64,000 nt of DNA, taken from positions 1 to 64,000 of the forward strand of contig DUBS01000029.1 of assembly GCA_012960225.1 (NCBI GenBank), read 5' to 3'. A model generated the notes under the pieces. That model saw only the letters and a list, made by a program, of their open reading frames with translations. It did not search any database and was not told where the DNA came from. How positions within the stretch are numbered: position 1 is the stretch's first letter; each line of letters starts with the position of its first letter. Positions 46,113 through 54,783 of this stretch are shown in pieces. Source of the stretch: Gemmatimonadota bacterium. GTDB taxonomy: Bacteria; Gemmatimonadota; Gemmatimonadetes; Longimicrobiales; Gaopeijiaceae. A program made the position numbers and the translations under genes.

Positions 46113-47374
46113 ACCAAATCTCCGAGACCAAAAGTCACCGCACCATCAGAAGCTATTTTCCATGCCCGCTGATGGTTTTGATGGTAAGACGTTCTCTCGC
46201 CACGTGCGTCCCAAAGCTGGTGAACGGTGGGTTGTACATATCCTGTCTCATCAACTGCACGACTAAGAATATGGGTTTCTCGACCATCCCAATCCCAGAG
46301 ATGCCGGAAACGGACTGTTGACTTCGACAGAATTGGCCCCTGGAGCTCCGCAGGTGTCCAGCTACTACCACCATCCGTGCTAACATCCACACGGGTGATC
46401 TTTCCGCGACCGGACCAAGCAAGTCCTTTGATCTCCCACCAACCACGATCCGGAAGTTGGTAAGGGAAAGCCGGGAACGTGATGAGGGACTTGGCATCCA
46501 TAACGAAGCTGAACTGGCGAGCCCTACCGCCCTTAAGTGGATCGGTATACTTAGAAGTCTCTTCTCGAGTCATCGTAGGGCGATCAGTGACCTCAATACG
46601 TCTCAGCCACTTGACCTGTGCATTGCCTTCCCAGCCCGGCAAAAGCAGCCTTACCGGATAGCCCTGTTCCGGACGGATTGCCTCGCCATTCTGCCCGTAT
46701 GCCAGCATCGCATCATCCATAGCCTTTTCGAGTGGCACACTTCGGGACATTACGGCTGCATCACTGCCCTCAGCCAGTATCCAACTGGCTCCATTGCGGA
46801 TGCCCACTTCACGAAGAATTGTCGAGAGCAATACTCCGGTCCACTCACTAGTGCTCAGGAGACCGTCGAGCGACTGTGGAGTGACTTCCGTCGGCATCCG
46901 GTCTCGATTGTAGGCACCCCCGCCATTTCCGGAGCACTCTACAAACCTAATACGTGACGTCTGCGGATAACGCTTGAGATCAGCCATCTTAAACACCATC
47001 GGGCGCTCTACCATACCATGGATCAGTAGTTCGTGCTCCTCCTGAACAATGTTCGGGATCCCCGCATGATGTCGTTCAAAGTGCAGATCAGCAGGGGTAA
47101 TGATTCCGTAGAGATCCTGCAGCGGAGTCCTTGAGGAACTTGATAAGTTCGGGGATCGTACCAACCGGAGAGGCTGTTCCGCTGGAGCCCGCTGACCAAG
47201 TTCTGACGTCAACCTCCCTGGAACCTTCGTAGGGTCCTGCGCTGGGGTTGCCGCCTCTTGAGCGGCGATCTTTACAGCATCGACCTGGGTCTTGATCAAG
47301 CCGGCAGCAATCACTCCGGAAGTCGTAGTGATCCAAGCACGGCGAGAGAGGGGGGGGTTAGCCTTCTTGGCCAT
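46109..47374 (-). CDS. soxC: SoxC-like sulfite dehydrogenase (molybdenum, Tat-exported)
   Basis: A 421-residue sulfite-oxidase-family protein. The N-terminal SRRAWITTTSG is a Tat motif, consistent with export of the folded molybdenum protein. The Mo-ligating cysteine is C147 in RFVECSGNGGG, with LPGWEGNAQVKWLRRIEV further on and the dimerisation Ig-like domain at the C-terminus (ITRVDVSTDGGSSWTPAEL). The family oxidises sulfite or sulfane-sulfur with a cytochrome partner. It overlaps the cytochrome gene. Other sox genes (soxXYZAB) are absent from the window, so a stand-alone sulfite dehydrogenase is possible, and the gene symbol is given by similarity. Confidence 0.87.
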   Translation of the reverse strand: MAKKANPPLSRRAWITTTSGVIAAGLIKTQVDAVKIAAQEAATPAQDPTKVPGRLTSELGQRAPAEQPLRLVRSPNLSSSSRTPLQDLYGIITPADLHFERHHAGIPNIVQEEHELLIHGMVERPMVFKMADLKRYPQTSRIRFVECSGNGGGAYNRDRMPTEVTPQSLDGLLSTSEWTGVLLSTILREVGIRNGASWILAEGSDAAVMSRSVPLEKAMDDAMLAYGQNGEAIRPEQGYPVRLLLPGWEGNAQVKWLRRIEVTDRPTMTREETSKYTDPLKGGRARQFSFVMDAKSLITFPAFPYQLPDRGWWEIKGLAWSGRGKITRVDVSTDGGSSWTPAELQGPILSKSTVRFRHLWDWDGRETHILSRAVDETGYVQPTVHQLWDARGERTSYHQNHQRAWKIASDGAVTFGLGDLV

Positions 47375-47557
47375 CGGTTCTCCTGCGCGGTATTTGAATG
47401 GAATTCCTCAAGTAGTCACTACCGCGACCCAACCTGCAATATGTGTCCATTCTAGGCTAGGACTGAGTAGTCCTTGATCTCCCATGCTGGACGGATTCAT
47501 CACCCTCAGCCAGATTCTCTGACCATGAGTTCACGTCAGATTTGGAGTGTATTCGTA

Positions 47558-49162
47558 ATGTATCGACGCATCTCACTCACCGCTTTTGTCCTGTTGTTCT
47601 GTACTTCTCCCATGGTCGCTCAAGAAAATAGTCCAGACCTTCCAGCTGACTTTGATGAAGTGATGCCACTTCATCATGACGGCAAGGGACTGGGACCATT
47701 ATCTCGTCCAATCACGACGAGTTCGGCTGATGCACAGCTTTACTTCGACCAGGGCATCCAATTGCTCTATGCGTTCGATCCCAACCTAGCAGCGAGATCT
47801 TTCCGCGAAGGCTGGAAGAAAGACCCGAACTGTGCCATGTGCTACCTAGGTGAAGCCTGGGCCTGGGGTCCCTACCTCAATGGCCCCATGGTTGCCAGTG
47901 ATGCACCGCTAGCATACGCGGCTGTACAGAAGGCACATGAGCTTGCGGAAGAAAATACGAACCCTCTAGAGCATGCGTTGATCAACGCCATGGCCGAAAG
48001 GTATGAATACGAACACGACCGAGACCGGAGACGTGAACTCGACGAACAGTGGGCGGAAACAATTAATGAGCTCTACGCTGAAAATCCTCGAGACCTAGAC
48101 CTCGGCTTTCTCGCAGGAGAAGCACTAATGCTTCTAGAACCGCGTCGTGAGTGGTGGGAGATCTCAAATCCAGCAATCCAGGAGATCCACCGGGTCCTTG
48201 AGACAGTCCTCCAACAGGACATCACACACCCCGGTGCCTGTCATCTCTATGTCCACGCAACTGAACGCACTGATGTCCCAGGGAAGGCAGAGGCATGCGC
48301 AGAACACCTCGGTACTTCAATCCCAGGCGCAAGTCACATTCAGCACATGCCGTCCCACACGTTTAACCGAATTGGACGCTGGGGTGATGCGGTGCGGGGC
48401 AACACGGAGGCCTGGCATTCCGACTTAAAGGCTGAGCACGGGGAGGGCTTTGCCATCTATCCTTCGCACAATCTCCACATGCTGCTCTTTGCAGCTTCGA
48501 ATGACGGGCAGGGCGCAGCGGCAATTCAAGCGGCCAGAAATTACGCAGCAATGATGGATGGTGGCAGTTATTATCAAGCCCTAACTCTCTTCCGCTTTGG
48601 ATATTTCGAAGAAATTCTCGAACTAGACAATGCACCTCAAGGAGCAATCCCCAGAGGCCTGTGGGATTTCTCGAAAGGATACGCTTCTCTCCGTACCGGA
48701 GACGAGGGAACCGCCCGATGGTACCTGAACCAAGTGAAACAGGGAGCCGAGGACGGCACTGACATGGTCCGGGGACATTCTGCAGCATCCATCCTCGGTA
48801 TAGTCACCTCTATACTTGAAGGCGAGATCCTGCGCGCGAACGGGAATGTTCAGGAAGCAATCGATCTTCTCGAGAAGGGTGTTGAACTCGAAGACGGACT
48901 CATGTATGACGAACCTGAGCCACTGAATTTCTCTGTACGCCACTGGCTTGGTGATGCTTTGTTGGAAGCTGACGAGAACGCTCGGGCTGCTGAGGTTTAT
49001 CGTGCTGAACTAAAGGATCACCCTCATAACGGATGGTCACTCTTCGGGCTGGAACGCGCTCTTCGAGCGCAAGGAAAGGACGCAGAAGCAGAGCAGGTCC
49101 ATGCGGAATTCGAAGTCTCCTGGGCCCGAGCCGACGTATACATAAGATCTTCGATTTTCTAG
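47558..49162 (+). CDS. secreted TPR-repeat protein
   Basis: 534 residues from ATG 47558, with a signal (RRISLTAFVLLFCTSPMVAQ). Residues about 45-520 are helical repeats of TPR character, for example AQLYFDQGIQLLYAFDPNLAARSFREGWKKDPNCAMCYLGEAWAWG and late units ending AEVYRAELKDHPHNGWSLFGLERALRAQGK. A cysteine cluster CAMCYLGEAWAWGPYLN is a recurrent family block. A His-rich centre (GACHLYVHATE, GASHIQHMPSH) may bind a metal. Function unknown. GGAG ten bases upstream supports this start; earlier in-frame ATGs at 47525 and 47474 would extend the n-region. Divergent to soxC. Confidence 0.82.
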   Translation: MYRRISLTAFVLLFCTSPMVAQENSPDLPADFDEVMPLHHDGKGLGPLSRPITTSSADAQLYFDQGIQLLYAFDPNLAARSFREGWKKDPNCAMCYLGEAWAWGPYLNGPMVASDAPLAYAAVQKAHELAEENTNPLEHALINAMAERYEYEHDRDRRRELDEQWAETINELYAENPRDLDLGFLAGEALMLLEPRREWWEISNPAIQEIHRVLETVLQQDITHPGACHLYVHATERTDVPGKAEACAEHLGTSIPGASHIQHMPSHTFNRIGRWGDAVRGNTEAWHSDLKAEHGEGFAIYPSHNLHMLLFAASNDGQGAAAIQAARNYAAMMDGGSYYQALTLFRFGYFEEILELDNAPQGAIPRGLWDFSKGYASLRTGDEGTARWYLNQVKQGAEDGTDMVRGHSAASILGIVTSILEGEILRANGNVQEAIDLLEKGVELEDGLMYDEPEPLNFSVRHWLGDALLEADENARAAEVYRAELKDHPHNGWSLFGLERALRAQGKDAEAEQVHAEFEVSWARADVYIRSSIF

Positions 49163-49213
49163 GTCACTATTCATCTAAAGCTAATTCGAACTTACACACC
49201 TAAATCACAAACC

Positions 49214-49258
49214 AGGGTTCAGGGGACAGAGACAAACAGTGTCTATTCCCTGAACCCT
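49214..49258. repeat. perfect inverted repeat after the TPR gene
   Basis: Two 11-base arms (AGGGTTCAGGG and CCCTGAACCCT) with a 23-base centre that itself can form a small AGACA/TGTCT stem. It lies between the TPR gene stop and the start of the qhp-side operon. No T tract follows, so it is a protein-binding or RNA structure candidate rather than a clean terminator. Confidence 0.65.
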
Positions 49259-49300
49259 GACATGTAGCGATGGAACAGAGACATCTTATTACATTAGAGC

Positions 49301-49543
49301 ATGCCCTACTACGAATACCATTGCGAGACAAACGGCTGTACGCTTGAGATCCACCACAGGATGAGTGAGCAAGTCGAAACCTGGGGTGACCTGGTGGAGC
49401 GCGCCGGAGTAGGGAGAGGTGAGACACCTTCCGACACGCCTGTAACAAAGCTAATTAGCGCACCGGTTCCCATAACAGGTTCAGGTGGGATGAAAGACTT
49501 TGGGGGTTGCGGATCCGGTTGTGGCTGTGTGCCGCGGGCATAG
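49301..49543 (+). CDS. FmdB-like small zinc-ribbon-type protein
   Basis: An 80-residue protein beginning MPYYEYHCETNGC, which copies the start of FmdB-type zinc ribbons. The following HHRMSEQVETWGDLVERAG and TPVTKLISAPV fit a subgroup common in marine bacteria. The second CxxC of true ribbons is absent, and the C-terminus GCGSGCGC supplies three cysteines instead. It lies 43 bases before qhpG in the same direction, so it is probably the first gene of the locus. A role as a metal or Cys-rich helper in quinone-cofactor maturation would be novel and is speculative. Confidence 0.7.
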   Translation: MPYYEYHCETNGCTLEIHHRMSEQVETWGDLVERAGVGRGETPSDTPVTKLISAPVPITGSGGMKDFGGCGSGCGCVPRA

Positions 49544-49586
49544 AGCAGAACCTCAGTAGCTTCTCTGCGGATCAAGGCACGGGCCC

Positions 49587-51101
49587 GTGAACACACGAGA
49601 ATTCGACGTTCTCGTTCTAGGTGGAGGTCCAGCTGGGACAGCAGCTGCAACACTCCTCGCCCAACGGAGCCATCGAGTAGCCCTGGTTCGACCCACTAAT
49701 ACGCCTACCGGTGCACTTGCTGAATCGATTCCACCTTCGGCTCGCCTCCTCCTTTCGGAGCTCGGTGTGCTGAAGGCAACTGATGCAGCTGGTTTTTTCC
49801 CGAATAACGGGAACAGCGTTTGGTGGGCAAACAACGAGAGACGGAGCGAAAATTTTAGTGAGGACGGAAACGGCTACCATGTAGACCGGACCGGACTTGA
49901 GCGCGTACTCATTACCGCAACTGAAGCAGTCGGCTGTAAAGTGTTGATCGGCATGTCAGCACGAAAAGCAATCAAATCTGAGACAGGCTGGAAGATTACC
50001 TGTGAAACAGAAGATGGCGGGATGGTTGAAATCGAAGCTCCTTGGGTCCTCGACGCGACAGGCCGGCACGGCTTTCTTGCTCGAGATGTTCGAAAACCTG
50101 ACCGTTCGACCACAACAATCGCAATCAATCAGCGCTTTGAGAAGCCAGCGGGATGGGATGAGGCAACCGCGAATCACACCCTAGTTGAAAGTTATCAAGA
50201 CGGCTGGGCATGCTCGATACCACTTTCCCCGACGCTGCGGTGTTTTACCGCAATGGTAGATCAGCACCATACCGAACTAGAGGGGCGTGAGGTCAATGGG
50301 ATACTCCGGGATGAGCTCGCCAAGACAACCCATCTGGCATCGATGTTCGACCATACTAGCACTGCAGGTGGCTCGTGGGTGTGTCCTGCGTCTCTCTATC
50401 ACTCCCGTAAGTATAGCCGCCCAGGTCTCTTATTGGTTGGGGATGCGGGCTCATGCCTAGATCCTCTCTCCTCATATGGCGTTAAGAAAGCCCTCGCCTC
50501 TGGATGGCTAGCAGGAATCGTGGTGCATACCGCACTGATTGATGCACCAATGACTGACGTGGCACTGGATTTCTTCGACGACCGAGAACGATCAGTCTAT
50601 CAGAGTTACAGACATCGTTCAGCAGAGTTTTTTGAGGAAGCTGCATCGGCATACGGCCACCCGTATTGGATAACGCGAGCTGAGGCCGCCCGTGCTGCAG
50701 TTGGAGCAGTGAGCGGTCCTGATGACAGAGACTGGCTTGAAGATCTCGAGGGCACTCAAGTCCCCGTTGACCTGGTGCAAGCGGCTCATGAAAGGATCCG
50801 ATCAGCGGCTCTGATCGACTCCCGAGCTAATCCCGACCTTCGCCTAATCAAACGCCCTGCGATCCAATCCCAACGGATTGTTATGAGGCGCCACCTGATG
50901 AGCGATAGCTACCCGAAAGGCATCCGTTATGTACGGGGTATAGACCTCCTAAGACTCGTTGAACTCGCACCACAATTCGATCAAGTTCCAGATATCTGGA
51001 ACGGATACAACGAAAAAGAGGCGCCAGTCAGCCTTCCCGATTTCCTCGTCGGTCTCTCGACTGCCTTTGCTGCGGGCCTACTCTTGCATCCTGATCAATA
51101 G
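49587..51101 (+). CDS. qhpG: QhpG-like FAD-dependent monooxygenase for CTQ formation
   Basis: 504 residues of the group A flavoprotein monooxygenase family, with the FAD Rossmann start VLVLGGGPAGTAAATLL (residues 9-25) and the second FAD site LLLVGDAGSCLDPLSSYGVKKAL. Similar to tryptophan halogenase-like and geranylgeranyl reductase-like proteins, but there is no halogenase lysine motif that I can point to. In Paracoccus QhpG adds oxygen atoms to the tryptophan of QhpC during cysteine tryptophylquinone formation. Context decides the call, since QhpA, D, C, B, F and E follow in the same direction. Its stop overlaps the start region of qhpA. Confidence 0.86.
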   Translation: MNTREFDVLVLGGGPAGTAAATLLAQRSHRVALVRPTNTPTGALAESIPPSARLLLSELGVLKATDAAGFFPNNGNSVWWANNERRSENFSEDGNGYHVDRTGLERVLITATEAVGCKVLIGMSARKAIKSETGWKITCETEDGGMVEIEAPWVLDATGRHGFLARDVRKPDRSTTTIAINQRFEKPAGWDEATANHTLVESYQDGWACSIPLSPTLRCFTAMVDQHHTELEGREVNGILRDELAKTTHLASMFDHTSTAGGSWVCPASLYHSRKYSRPGLLLVGDAGSCLDPLSSYGVKKALASGWLAGIVVHTALIDAPMTDVALDFFDDRERSVYQSYRHRSAEFFEEAASAYGHPYWITRAEAARAAVGAVSGPDDRDWLEDLEGTQVPVDLVQAAHERIRSAALIDSRANPDLRLIKRPAIQSQRIVMRRHLMSDSYPKGIRYVRGIDLLRLVELAPQFDQVPDIWNGYNEKEAPVSLPDFLVGLSTAFAAGLLLHPDQ

Positions 51102-51199
51102 TGCTAATCGGGAAAAGGGCATATTTTTTCAGCATGGTATACCCTAGCGGCCCGGCCCAGCCCAGCCCTAGGATGTTGTCTCCTCAAACCCTATACCGA

Positions 51200-52930
51200 A
51201 TGCCGACTTCTCTTCGCGCCCGCTTATCTACTCTCGGAATTGTGGGACTCAACATATTCGTCGTGTGGACACCTGCTCTGCAAAGTCAAAGCCAGGGCTC
51301 ACAGAAAGAAGAGGGATATGCGATAACTCATAACACAACCGTGGAAGCCTGCTCGCGCTGCCATACCGTCGATGACCAAGACCGTATGAGTCGGATCTCA
51401 TATTTGAGAAAAACACCTGAGGGGTGGCAAACCTCGGTACGTAGGATGGCCGCGCTGCATAACGTGAATGTAAGTCCAGAACAAGCACGCGAGATCGTTC
51501 GCTATCTGGCTAATGAGCAGGGCTTGGCCCCTGAAGAACTCCGGCCAGGATTGTTTGAGGTTGAACGGAGACTTATCGACCATGATTATGAAGGTGATTC
51601 GGCCGTTGAATTCACATGCATTCAATGTCACTCCATGGGTCGGGTTATCACTCAGAGACGCACCCAAGATGAATGGGCACTCCTGATGGCGACGCATCGG
51701 GGTTTATACCCGTTGGTTGACCGTCAAGCTTTCCGAGGAAACGCATGCACAGGTCAGCCAGGTTGTGAAGAAGACCTTGAAGGCCAGTCGAGTCACCCAA
51801 TGGATAGGGCAATAGATCACCTGGGTACGGTCTTCCCATTACTAACTCCAGAGTGGTCAGCTTGGTCTGCCAATAAGCGTCCTCCTCAGTTAGAAGGCGA
51901 ATGGGTAATCTCCGGATACGAGCCCGGAGAAGGACCGATCTATGGCACTCTTACGATCAGAGCTACGGATGATAGCGACGCGGATGCGTTCACATCTTCT
52001 TCACGATATGTGTATGCAGAAAGTGGACTAGCCGTAGAGCGCTCAGGACAGGCACTCGTTTACACCGGCTATCAATGGCGTGGTCGCTCGAACCCTGGAA
52101 CAGCCAACGAACTTCGGGAAGTGATGTTCGTTGAAAGGGACCAGCGAGTGATGTCTGGGAGATGGTTTTCAGGAGCATACGATGAGATAGGGCCAGATGT
52201 CACGCTGCAACGAATCGGTGCTGCACCCATCGTCACGGGGGTTTACCCACAGGCGTTGAGGCGTGGCGAGACTACACAGGTCACAATTTACGGAGGCGCC
52301 CTTAGCGACATCCAGAATGGTGCAGAATTAGACTTTGGCCCGGGAGTCTCGACTGGGGCAATTCAAAGATCTCAGACCGATGAGGTTGTGGTCCAGCTCA
52401 CAATTGATGATGACGCAGTAGTAGGAGCACGTGACTTTTTCGCATTCGAGTCGACCTTAGAGAATGCGATTATAGTCCATGACGGGATCGATCGAATCAT
52501 TGTCACGCCAGAGTCGGGCATGGCACGGGTTGGCGGAGCAAATTTCCCGAAAGGCTATCAAACTTTCGAAGCGATCGGTTATAACAACGGGCCTGACAAT
52601 GAAAACGGAACGGATGATGATCTCAAATTGGGTCGCGTTGATGTCTCATGGAGCCTAGAAGAGTACGCGGCAACGTTTGGTGACGATGACATAGACTTTG
52701 TCGGCTCCATTAGCTCAAATGGGATCTTCACCCCTGCCCTGGACGGGGTAAATCCAGATCGGGCTGGGAATCGGAACAATATCGGAGATGTTTGGGTCTT
52801 AGCCACCTATCGTACCCCAGAGGGCAGGGAGCTGCGGGCCCGTGCCCATCTACTCGTGACTGTCCCACTGTACATGCGCTTCGAACCATGGAGACCGGTT
52901 GTACCTGCTAACCGAAGGCTAATCGGATGA
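51200..52930 (+). CDS. qhpA: quinohemoprotein amine dehydrogenase alpha subunit (two heme c)
   Basis: About 576 residues. A signal (MPTSLRARLSTLGIVGLNIF, cleavage after about 28) leads to a diheme domain, CSRCH at 51-55 and CIQCH at 139-143, then three beta domains of the QHNDH alpha chain (FTSSSRYVYAESGL..., GVYPQALRRGETTQVTIYGG, and a final VTPESGMARVGGANFPKGYQTFEAIGYNNGPDN). It carries electrons from the CTQ cofactor on the gamma subunit to a soluble acceptor in the periplasm. The open frame reaches back to 51101; the signal peptide shape favours 51200, with ATGs at 51134 and 51173 as alternatives. Stop overlaps qhpD. Confidence 0.92.
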   Translation: MPTSLRARLSTLGIVGLNIFVVWTPALQSQSQGSQKEEGYAITHNTTVEACSRCHTVDDQDRMSRISYLRKTPEGWQTSVRRMAALHNVNVSPEQAREIVRYLANEQGLAPEELRPGLFEVERRLIDHDYEGDSAVEFTCIQCHSMGRVITQRRTQDEWALLMATHRGLYPLVDRQAFRGNACTGQPGCEEDLEGQSSHPMDRAIDHLGTVFPLLTPEWSAWSANKRPPQLEGEWVISGYEPGEGPIYGTLTIRATDDSDADAFTSSSRYVYAESGLAVERSGQALVYTGYQWRGRSNPGTANELREVMFVERDQRVMSGRWFSGAYDEIGPDVTLQRIGAAPIVTGVYPQALRRGETTQVTIYGGALSDIQNGAELDFGPGVSTGAIQRSQTDEVVVQLTIDDDAVVGARDFFAFESTLENAIIVHDGIDRIIVTPESGMARVGGANFPKGYQTFEAIGYNNGPDNENGTDDDLKLGRVDVSWSLEEYAATFGDDDIDFVGSISSNGIFTPALDGVNPDRAGNRNNIGDVWVLATYRTPEGRELRARAHLLVTVPLYMRFEPWRPVVPANRRLIG

Positions 52931-54378
52931 ACTCCTCAGTCATTACAGACTCTGAAACCCTGGCTCTCCGAGAGTTTCACCCCTTCAAAGCAAATGGGGT
53001 TACCTACCTCTACATGGTTCCTTCTGCTGGAATCTTCAGAATGGATGGGCCATCAGACGCGATCCTAGAAACACTCAGTAAGAGTCCGAAAGTCAAAACT
53101 GAACTGATTGATAAACTCTCAGGTCAGTTTGATATCGACCTATTGCTGGAAACGATCGACGAACTCATAGAGATACGTGCAATAGGAGATATCGACGCCC
53201 CAAAAGATTTGGTGCCGAATGATCTACCTCCTGCCGGGTTTCCACTTACAACAATGGTCCTAAATGTGACCAACAAGTGCAACTTGGCATGTACTTATTG
53301 TTACGAGTACGGGGAAGACAAGATTATCGACACACAGTACGGAGACCAACCAAAGTTTATGGCAGAAGAAACGGCTAAGGAAAGCGTTGAATTCTTGCTT
53401 GAGGAATCCCGAGGACAGGATGTAGCGCATATCACGTTCTTCGGTGGTGAGACGCTACTTAACTTCCCAGTGCTCCAAGATACAGTAGCATACGCACGTC
53501 GTCGCGCTGCCGAAGAAGGTAAGCGTATTGAGTTCAGCCTAACGACGAACGCGACGCTTTTACGCCCCGAGATCATCGAATGGCTTGCTGACAATCAGAT
53601 TGGGGTCACGATCTCAATCGATGGGCCGAAAGAGGTCCAAGATGGACTACGGGTTTTCCACAATGGAAAAGGTTCCTACGATGTGGTAGAACCTAAGATC
53701 AAGGAGCTCCTCAAGCGGCATAAGACCCGGCCCATTGGTGCGCGTGTCACACTGACTCAGAAGAACATGGACGTCCTAAGAATCTTCCGACACCTGACAG
53801 AAGATATGGGTTTTTGGGAGGTTGGTCTTGCACCTGTGACCACACAGGACCAGCGAGATTACGCGATCACAAGCGAGGGTAAAGACGACATGCTCGAACA
53901 ATTCGGGGTACTCGCTCAAGAGTGGCTCGAGTGCGCATTAAATGACGAGCATCATGGGTTTTCAAATGTCAAAGACACGCTTGAAGAGATCCATAAGGGC
54001 GTGAGTAAGGCTTACGGTTGTGGTGCGGGACTTGGACTCATGGGCGTTGCTACGGATGGTGATGTCTCTCTGTGTCATCGCTTCGCCGGGTCTCCGGAAC
54101 ACACCATCGGATCGGTGACAGATGGGATTGACCGCGATAAGCAGGGGGAATTCTTAGTCGACCACCATATCGCGAGCAAGACAGATTGCCATACCTGCTG
54201 GGCACGACCGATCTGCTCAGGCGGATGTTATCATGAAGCTCATGTCCAATACGGAACCTCGTCACACCCTAATTTGCACTACTGTACATGGGTAAGAAGC
54301 TGGACACACACGTGCCTGGAAATTTATGGTGCGCTCGCAGAAAAGAACCCCGAATTCCTCAATCGCTTTGACGCATAA
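52927..54378 (+). CDS. qhpD: QhpD radical SAM/SPASM maturase
   Basis: 483 residues. The radical SAM cluster is CNLACTYC at C118, C122 and C125, followed by the YEYGED segment. The C-terminal SPASM part carries many cysteines: KAYGCGAGLG, SLCHRF, DCHTCWARPICSGGCYHEA and HYCTW, able to hold two auxiliary Fe-S clusters. The N-terminal 90 residues resemble a peptide-recognition (PqqD-like) fold. QhpD forms the Cys-to-Asp/Glu thioether bridges in the QhpC precursor. Overlaps qhpA by four bases and is followed by qhpC with a 21-base gap. Confidence 0.95.
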   Translation: MNSSVITDSETLALREFHPFKANGVTYLYMVPSAGIFRMDGPSDAILETLSKSPKVKTELIDKLSGQFDIDLLLETIDELIEIRAIGDIDAPKDLVPNDLPPAGFPLTTMVLNVTNKCNLACTYCYEYGEDKIIDTQYGDQPKFMAEETAKESVEFLLEESRGQDVAHITFFGGETLLNFPVLQDTVAYARRRAAEEGKRIEFSLTTNATLLRPEIIEWLADNQIGVTISIDGPKEVQDGLRVFHNGKGSYDVVEPKIKELLKRHKTRPIGARVTLTQKNMDVLRIFRHLTEDMGFWEVGLAPVTTQDQRDYAITSEGKDDMLEQFGVLAQEWLECALNDEHHGFSNVKDTLEEIHKGVSKAYGCGAGLGLMGVATDGDVSLCHRFAGSPEHTIGSVTDGIDRDKQGEFLVDHHIASKTDCHTCWARPICSGGCYHEAHVQYGTSSHPNLHYCTWVRSWTHTCLEIYGALAEKNPEFLNRFDA

Positions 54379-54399
54379 GTACGAACTTAGGAGAAGCCA

Positions 54400-54765
54400 G
54401 TGAAGCATATTAAAGCGGTTAATCAGAAAGCTGCTCGAATTGAAGCCTGGGTAGCCTATGAAGCTGAACAGACACAGCCCACTGAGCTCGACGTGGTAGG
54501 TCTCGAAAGTCGGCCTCCCCACGAACAGAACGGTCCCCATTTCCCGTTGGGTTGTTCCTTGGTCTTCTCACCTGGGTGGGAAGCAGACTCTGCTGGAGGT
54601 ACAGCAGGACTCTGTCAGCCTGTGGAAAGAGATATCTTCGACTGTCACCTGTCATGCTTCTGGCCAGCACATGTGCCCGACCAGCTCAACCATTCTCCTG
54701 ATTGGACGAGCAAGTGCGCCTCTGCTCAAAAAGACTGGCGTAAGCTGGACCTAATTTTCCCGTAG
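54400..54765 (+). CDS. qhpC: quinohemoprotein amine dehydrogenase gamma subunit precursor (CTQ carrier)
   Basis: The 121-residue precursor begins with GTG behind AGGAGA. A leader of about 45 residues is followed by a mature chain whose key residues sit at exactly the known spacings: Cys52-Glu61, Cys72-Asp78 and Cys86-Asp94 for the three thioethers, and Cys82 with Trp88 for the CTQ. All are offset by 45 from mature numbering in Pseudomonas and Paracoccus (Cys7, Glu16, Cys27, Asp33, Cys37, Cys41, Trp43, Asp49). An extra Cys106 is not part of that set, and CFW replaces CWW. This subunit is the catalytic core for amine oxidation. The leader likely docks QhpD and QhpG and is removed by QhpE. Confidence 0.94.
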   Translation: MKHIKAVNQKAARIEAWVAYEAEQTQPTELDVVGLESRPPHEQNGPHFPLGCSLVFSPGWEADSAGGTAGLCQPVERDIFDCHLSCFWPAHVPDQLNHSPDWTSKCASAQKDWRKLDLIFP

Positions 54766-54783
54766 GCGAGAGGCTCAACTGAC

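Noticed and set aside
45516-47374. complete sox thiosulfate oxidation cluster
   Set aside because: Only the SoxC-like protein and one cytochrome are found; soxXYZAB are absent here.
49587-51101. tryptophan halogenase or geranylgeranyl reductase
   Set aside because: Only general FAD features support these; the surrounding qhp genes make QhpG the better call.
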